Shown: positions 19,340 through 21,076 of the stretch, piece by piece
Numbering within the stretch: the first letter of the stretch is position 1
Layout: every line of letters begins with the position of its first letter
Source: a virus
Length of the DNA stretch: 21,076 nucleotides
IMG/VR virus record: IMGVR_UViG_3300021600_000034
Location: 1 to 21,076 of that record
Strand: one strand, 5' to 3'
Position numbers and translations under genes: made by a program
The notes under the pieces: generated by a model
Database searches by the model: none
Seen by the model: the letters and a program-made list of their open reading frames with translations, nothing else
What the model was told of the DNA's origin: nothing

Positions 19340-19609
19340 TTATGTGTTTTTCCTATCCCTAAGGTCTTTTATATATTGGATTGCAATTTCATTTAATTTA
19401 ATTTTATGGTTATTGTATGAATATTTTATTAACGCTAATAGTATTGTTATTACGTAAAACGCATCTAATTTAATGTAGTTAAAAAATAACAAAATTGATT
19501 CAACAAAAATAAAAAGACTCATAACCATACCTTGACTATTCCACTCAATTGATTTATCAAGTAGGTCAATTAACATTTCATTATACTCCTCTTCAGTATG
19601 CCCTTCCAT
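19340..19609 (-). CDS. Two-span membrane protein
   Basis: This 89-residue protein has an acidic N-terminus (MEGHTEEEYNEMLIDLLDKS), then two hydrophobic stretches at about 28-44 (MVMSLFIFVESILLFFN) and 49-64 (DAFYVITILLALIKYS). A basic C-terminal helix follows (KLNEIAIQYIKDLRDRKN). Both ends should be on the same side of the membrane, probably the cytoplasm. No family is recognised. It follows the 32-aa micropeptide closely and precedes the Smr gene by 19 nt. Confidence 0.65.
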   Translation of the reverse strand: MEGHTEEEYNEMLIDLLDKSIEWNSQGMVMSLFIFVESILLFFNYIKLDAFYVITILLALIKYSYNNHKIKLNEIAIQYIKDLRDRKNT

Positions 19610-19610
19610 T

Positions 19611-19709
19611 TTATTTATTTTTTTTTAAGTATTTACGCAACAGGTGCCCAAACAATAATACTATAACTGTACCTAAACCATATATATGTACGTATGTTTC
19701 AAATAACAT
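19611..19709 (-). CDS. 32-aa membrane micropeptide
   Basis: The frame opens MLFETYVHIYGLGTVIVLLF and ends GHLLRKYLKKNK, a single membrane span with a basic end, so the C-terminus should lie in the cytoplasm. Its ATG overlaps the stop of the 101-aa gene as TAATG, and the next gene starts 2 nt after its stop. This leaves no spare room and supports a real cistron. No function is recognised. Confidence 0.55.
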   Translation of the reverse strand: MLFETYVHIYGLGTVIVLLFGHLLRKYLKKNK

Positions 19710-20014
19710 TATATACTATATTTGTATACACCATCCTCAAGGATGACATCCATTAATCCGTCGTTCTCAAGAATCTTTTCAATTTGTTCCACACTGAATT
19801 TAACGTACTCAGGTTCCATAAAAATCTTAAACGACTGGGTCAAAGACAACTTTGATTCTGTCAACAAATTTAATACCGTTTCATTTTGACATTCAACGAT
19901 TGATGGGTATTGTCCTCCCACCGTTACAATGGCTTTATCACCAATAACTATCTTCTCTAAAGATACTACATATGGTCTCTCATCAACCATAATCAATTTA
20001 ACTTTCTGTGTCAT
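19709..20014 (-). CDS. Unknown 101-aa protein
   Basis: The product is a small strand-rich protein in its first half (KVKLIMVDERPYVVSLEKIV; GDKAIVTVGGQYPS) and helical and acidic in its second (SVEQIEKILENDGLMDVILE). The N-terminal part looks like a small beta-barrel, but no family is recognised. It overlaps the upstream CxxC gene by 17 nt and the 32-aa gene downstream by one base. Confidence 0.7.
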   Translation of the reverse strand: MTQKVKLIMVDERPYVVSLEKIVIGDKAIVTVGGQYPSIVECQNETVLNLLTESKLSLTQSFKIFMEPEYVKFSVEQIEKILENDGLMDVILEDGVYKYSI

Positions 20015-20318
20015 TTTCTTTTTTTATATATATGTATGCGTGATTCCAATTACCACATTGTTCACACGACTCAAATGGTAATGAATTATCTTCATCTTGT
20101 TCATAGTCGTCAGATCTATCAACAATTATTTCTATTAATTTTGTCCAATCATCCATACTCATCTTATCCTCAATGTCTTTGAGTTTATTAAAAACTTGGG
20201 ATTTAAGATTGGAAATAAGTTGGGGGTTACGATTATCGTATTCGTGGACAAAAAGGCTTTCGTCATCTATCCTAACATCAGGACCAAAACAATTTTCTAT
20301 TAGTTCAATTTTTTTCAT
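19998..20318 (-). CDS. Unknown 106-aa protein with C-terminal CxxCGNWNH motif
   Basis: The first 80 residues are helical and acidic (NLKSQVFNKLKDIEDKMSMD; VDRSDDYEQDED). The C-terminus has CEQCGNWNHAYIYIKK, a short zinc-knuckle-like motif with two Cys and one His. I have seen CxxCGN-type tails on many small phage proteins of unknown role. It overlaps the upstream 103-aa gene as ATGA and the next gene by 17 nt. Confidence 0.7.
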   Translation of the reverse strand: MKKIELIENCFGPDVRIDDESLFVHEYDNRNPQLISNLKSQVFNKLKDIEDKMSMDDWTKLIEIIVDRSDDYEQDEDNSLPFESCEQCGNWNHAYIYIKKENDTES

Positions 20319-20626
20319 AGAGTAAATCCGTATAATATTGATACGCTCCTCATATATTTTTTAAGATTTGTTACCGCCTCTTTAAAGTCTACTCTTGGTA
20401 TCTCTTTGAACCTCTCAGCTAAGTGATCGTCTTCCAAAGTTTTATCACAACTTTCGTAAATATCTTTTAAGATTTGATGGTAAATCTCTTCTTTATTATA
20501 AGTATCGTCAATTTTTTTTTCAACCACATTACCCTCCAACTCAACACAATAGTCAATTAACTCCATTACTTCCAAAGTTTCCATCAAATGTTTATTATTT
20601 TTAAATATTTGGTTTATGTTCTTCAT
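20315..20626 (-). CDS. Unknown 103-aa acidic helical protein
   Basis: I choose the ATG at 20626 (MKNINQIFKNNKHLMETLEV), because it forms an ATGA overlap with the upstream stop, the junction used throughout this block; an in-frame ATG at 20635 is the alternative. The protein is helical and rich in Glu, Asp and Lys (KKIDDTYNKEEIYHQILKDI; DFKEAVTNLKKYM). No domain is recognised. Confidence 0.65.
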   Translation of the reverse strand: MKNINQIFKNNKHLMETLEVMELIDYCVELEGNVVEKKIDDTYNKEEIYHQILKDIYESCDKTLEDDHLAERFKEIPRVDFKEAVTNLKKYMRSVSILYGFTL

Positions 20627-20841
20627 AGGTCCCATATACTTTTTTTACCTTTCTTTGGGAATTTAAATGATAACCAAAGTAATAGTTTTTGAATTATTCT
20701 TCTCATCTTGTTTTTTTTTGATTTTGGTAATTTTTTATTATTTTCCACACCACCATAACCCTCACGTTTTGTATAAGCTAAGGGTGATGGCATATCACTA
20801 TATTCACACCATAAATCATCCTCATCTATTTTTTTATTCAT
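20623..20841 (-). CDS. Small basic 72-aa protein
   Basis: The N-terminus is acidic (MNKKIDEDDLWCEYSDM) and is followed by a PSPLAYTKREGYGG stretch. A very basic C-terminal half follows (KLPKSKKNKMRRIIQKLLLW; FKFPKKGKKS) that contains an amphipathic helix. It might bind nucleic acid or the membrane; nothing specific is shown. It overlaps the HAD-like gene at 20834 by 8 nt. Confidence 0.6.
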   Translation of the reverse strand: MNKKIDEDDLWCEYSDMPSPLAYTKREGYGGVENNKKLPKSKKNKMRRIIQKLLLWLSFKFPKKGKKSIWDL

Positions 20842-21076
20842 CCTTCAAAAAATTTAATATTTTTTCTTTGATACCCGATTGTTTGATCCCTTCTCTTGAA
20901 CGTGGTGTCAATACGAAATTGGTTAAACCAAGATTTTTATCAGATTCCTCTTTTGAAAAGTATTTTGATAAAAACTCAACACTCATATTCAAGTCATCAA
21001 CCGCAACCCAATGAGTTACCTCAGGATGGTTTTCCAACCAATGTCCTATCTCCATACTTCTTTCTAACTCTAACTC
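20834..21076 (-). CDS. C-terminal part of a HAD-like phage protein, start outside window
   Basis: The frame is open to the window edge; the upstream codons read ELELERS before MEIGHWLENHPEVTHW, so this is probably the end of a longer gene rather than a 73-aa protein. EIGHWLENHP...HWVAVDDLNM, followed by GLTNFVLTPRSREGI, matches the end of HAD-type phosphatase domains found in phage and RNA-repair proteins: EIxxWL...VxxxVAVDD and then VLT...GI. The Asp pair in VDD would be the metal site. The nucleophile motif would lie to the right of the window. Confidence 0.65.
   Translation of the reverse strand, partial: ELELERSMEIGHWLENHPEVTHWVAVDDLNMSVEFLSKYFSKEESDKNLGLTNFVLTPRSREGIKQSGIKEKILNFLKDE

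Noticed and set aside
19717-19724. Plus-strand TATATTTG as a promoter
   Set aside because: No TTG 20 nt upstream and no plus-strand gene follows; such matches occur by chance in A/T-rich DNA, as also at about 15312 within a gene.
1-21076. tRNA or rRNA genes
   Set aside because: No cloverleaf-like segment or conserved rRNA stretch was noticed; by eye, short tRNAs cannot be excluded completely, but almost all sequence is covered by coupled genes.

Overview
This AT-rich window most likely comes from a large phage (or prophage) of a Bacteroidota host. The host evidence is a type IX secretion (T9SS) C-terminal sorting domain, Bacteroidota-type promoters (TTG-N20-TAnnTTTG) and the near absence of Shine-Dalgarno sequences. 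The phage evidence is a GH19 endolysin, an L,D-transpeptidase-like lysis-type protein, a free-standing GIY-YIG homing endonuclease, and long runs of tiny, tightly packed, mostly unrecognised genes joined by ATGA and TAATG overlaps. No capsid, tail, terminase or replication gene is visible, so phage origin is an inference. All genes but one lie on the minus strand, so genes are read from right to left.

Right part (about 21076-14822): an early-type block of small proteins. It holds a HAD-like C-terminal fragment cut by the window edge, a CxxC protein, membrane microproteins, a minimal Smr domain, a PcfJ-like protein, a lipoprotein and a conserved phage protein. Four minus-strand promoters are visible. 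Two drive genes whose ATG lies four bases after the -7 box, so the mRNA is probably leaderless; a third has the same layout with weaker boxes. Two of the promoters are interleaved with intrinsic terminators.

Middle (14812-9754): a Janus/PHPT1-like (phosphohistidine phosphatase family) protein, then two paralogous genes (222 and 463 aa). They share an N-terminal domain of about 90 residues followed by 6 and about 15 copies of the motif VEDTIQNGVKET, spaced mostly at exactly 66 nt. At DNA level this looks like a CRISPR array (29-nt partly palindromic repeat, 37-nt unrelated spacer), but it stays open in one frame throughout. It is the least explained structure here. Small genes, a bacterial-type ClpP and more small genes follow.

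Left part (9753-1): a lysis region (plus-strand PG-binding/GH19 endolysin, L,D-transpeptidase-like protein, GIY-YIG endonuclease), then a run of exported proteins. These are a T9SS cargo with cohesin- and dockerin-like modules, two small membrane proteins, a CsgG-like outer-membrane lipoprotein, a protein with an Asn/Gly/Thr linker and a barrel-like C-terminus, a secreted protein with a C-type lectin domain that is itself split by a LamG domain, a secreted DNA/RNA non-specific nuclease, and another exported protein cut by the window edge. Together they look like a virus-encoded programme for remodelling the surface of the infected cell, perhaps for adhesion, secretion or exclusion of competing phage. 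That role is inferred from domains and order only.
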